From Rhyacophila brunnea (Eukaryota > Arthropoda > Insecta > Trichoptera > Rhyacophilidae), in the NCBI GenBank assembly GCA_022495005.1, contig JAGYXB010001603.1, positions 186,001 to 250,000 of the forward strand: a stretch of 64,000 nt of DNA, read 5' to 3'. Made by a program: the position numbers and the translations under genes. This document shows, in pieces, positions 62,150 to 64,000 of this stretch. The notes under the pieces were generated by a model. The model searched no databases, was not told the origin of the DNA, and was given only the letters and a program-made list of their open reading frames with translations. Positions within the stretch are counted from its first letter, which is position 1. Every line of letters begins with the position of its first letter.

Positions 62150-62556
62150 ATGGGTCTAGGACGATTTGGCACCGGGACAACTGGACGCCACGGAATTCGA
62201 AAATAAATAGACGTTAGGTACTTAAGGGTACTTTAAAAAAAATATTTTATAAAATTATTTATATTTAAATGATTATAATTATGATTTAATAGTTGGTAAG
62301 AATGTCAATATGCAGACGTAAATAATGATTTAATCGTGCATATGTTTAAGTTCCAACGAAAAAAGAGTTTTTTATTTTATATAAAGCCTTAGGCATAGTA
62401 ATTCTCAATCCGCAACAAAGAATACATTATGTTAAGAGTAAAATGAATTAAACTACTAAGTAGTAGATAGAAACTGATTAAAATACCTCGTCTACGTTCT
62501 GTATACGTGTCTACGACAGTGCGGTGTCCAATTATCCGGAGTCCAGTCGTCCCATT
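62150..62556. repeat. MITE with GGGACAACTGGAC ends, copy 1
   Basis: Left end GGTCTAGGACGATTTGGCAC then CGGGACAACTGGACGCC; right end, inverted, GGGACGACTGGACTCCGG. The inverted ends are about 75% similar. The body is about 90% identical to 63641-64000. Non-coding. Confidence 0.65.
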
Positions 62557-62559
62557 ACC

Positions 62560-63640
62560 TATATTATTCAGCAAAAGATACACATTTACTGAAAGTATGG
62601 CATATAATACAATAATTGCACGAGAAACCGGCCAACGGGTTTTTAGTGGTGCGGACCTATAAACAACTCATAACAATCGATTAAATTATTAAAACTTTTA
62701 TTTATAATAAATTGAAATAAAGGTATCTAATAATGTTATAAGAAGAGTCGATTGATATGTCTGTGAAGAATCAATAAAATTAAATCATTCACGGTTATCA
62801 CTGCACCCAATGGCACGTCCGTGTGCAGTAGGTACTCGGACGCAGAACACTACTAAGATTTATATTTTTTTTTGTTTAAATAATTTTACTAAACATGGCT
62901 ATAATTTTACGTATGCATCACTGTTATATAATTACAAAACATACCGAAATGAATTCTCTGAAAGTCTCACGGGTCAATGTTATATCACACCTAACAAATA
63001 AAATGTTTCTGAAGAAAATTCTTTATACTTTAAGCAAATGGAAATAAACTAGTATATGAAGCAATACAATTTTAATAAAAGAACAATTATTTATTCACTT
63101 TCATTAGTGAGGGGCAATCTGTCTTCGCGAGGCAATCGCATTAGTAACCCAAAAGGGGCGATAGTGTTTCATGGTGAAATATTTTAATATCTTTTATTTG
63201 AGTAAACAGTAGGTATAATACTTATACATTATACATACCTTCGTAATTTCTTTTGCACCGCATTAGAAATAGTAGGAAAGCATTTAAGCACTGCACTGAC
63301 ATATTGTATGATTTGTGGGTATATACTAGAATTCATCGAGCACGATACATCAAAAAATAAAGAGACAGGGCGAAAAGAAAGTAAACTGCACCAGACGAAA
63401 CCCTCGATAGATTTTATCTACGTAAAAAATCTGTTCGAATGTTCAGTAGGTCATATATATATATGCGGCTGTATATTTTGACATTCTAATGGTTCATCGA
63501 CACGGATGAACTTATAATATTACATTGCTGTATAGTGTGTATGCCGGTAAAGTCAGTGACATTGAAAATAACTTTTACTTGATTCACACCCACACACGTT
63601 AGAATTTTTCCTGGTTATAAAACATCGTACCTAATATAAG
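62560..63640. other. Intergenic, no gene recognised
   Basis: AT-rich with a GC-richer patch near 63110-63165. Nothing classifiable. Confidence 0.4.
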
Positions 63641-64000
63641 GGGTCTAGGACTATTTGGCACCGGGACAACTGGACGCCGCGGAATCAGAAAATACATAGA
63701 CATTAGGTACTTATAGGTACTTTAAAAAAATATTTAATATTATTATTTATGTTTAAATGATTATATTATGATTTAATAGTTGGTGAGAATGTAAATATGC
63801 AGACGTAAATAATGATTTAATCGTGCATAAAATGTTTAAGTTCCAATGAAAAAAGTGTTTTTTATTTTATATAAAGCCTTAGGCATGGTAATTCTCAATC
63901 CGCAATAAAAAATACATTATGTTAAGTGTAAAATGAATTAAAACTACTAAGAAGTAGATAGGAACTGATTAAAATAACTCGTATATGTTCTGTATACGTG
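63641..64000. repeat. MITE with GGGACAACTGGAC ends, copy 2 (cut by window edge)
   Basis: Direct repeat of 62152-62507, starting GGGTCTAGGACTATTTGGCA and reaching ctgtatacgtg at the window end. Same orientation, 1.5 kb downstream of copy 1. Its right end lies outside the window. Confidence 0.7.

Noticed and set aside
62001..62217. 83-codon frame at 61966-62217
   Set aside because: It spans the junction of the hAT MITE and the next MITE, so it is a chance frame across two repeats.
1..64000. CRISPR arrays, bacterial operons, LTR retrotransposon or viral genes
   Set aside because: No regularly spaced repeats, no gag/pol/protease signatures and no paired LTRs were seen; all recognisable coding relics are non-LTR or DNA-transposon types.

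Overview
This is an AT-rich eukaryotic window, most likely from an insect. The one host gene I can support is split by GT..AG introns, the intergenic DNA is rich in A/T with the recurrent word 'taggtacctacc', and the transposon relics are typical of arthropods (RTE LINEs, hAT, Harbinger, mariner, Helitron, foldback MITEs, tRNA-derived SINEs). A sap-feeding hemipteran such as an aphid fits this style best, but the sequence alone does not settle the species. No operons, CRISPR arrays or bacterial-type genes are present.

The window is dominated by one plus-strand gene for an ELOVL-type very-long-chain fatty-acid elongase. Six coding exons can be joined in frame: 8524-8569, 28082-28272, 34286-34423, 36288-36393, 55659-55795 and 56904-57194. 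Together they give 909 nt and a predicted protein of 302 residues. It carries the HxxHH catalytic box, the HxxMYxYY block, several hydrophobic segments and a C-terminal KxKxx endoplasmic-reticulum retrieval signal. The five introns are about 19.5, 6.0, 1.9, 19.3 and 1.1 kb. Exons 2 to 6 are strongly supported. The 46-nt first exon is my inference from phase, splice site and N-terminal character.

Region by region: 1-8.5 kb, upstream of the gene, holds a foldback repeat, two hAT DNA transposons with perfect 8-bp target duplications, a 26-bp perfect hairpin, and two copies of one foldback MITE family, the second 285 bp before the proposed start codon. Intron 1 (8.6-28.1 kb) is a repeat graveyard: RTE LINE 3' ends, SINEs, an 870-bp element with 200-bp inverted ends, a three-copy alternating inverted array, a Harbinger element with a TTA duplication, and another foldback. 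Introns 2 and 3 hold a LINE 3' end with an (AAAT)n tail, a hAT MITE and an 8-bp-TSD MITE carrying telomere-like repeats. Intron 4 (36.4-55.7 kb) has a decayed RT, a MITE, a 1.1-kb RTE fragment with a dead motif A, a mariner-type transposase relic and a 1.8-kb Helitron. After the gene (58-64 kb) lie an orphan exon-like ORF, a hAT MITE nested beside a dispersed repeat, and two direct copies of another MITE.

The four hAT insertions have duplications that fit one target pattern (nTnTAnAn), apart from substitutions in one of the two flanks of the fourth. I found no system that looks wholly new. The most useful leads are the joined elongase model, the shared hAT target preference, the foldback MITE next to the gene start, and the three-unit alternating palindrome.
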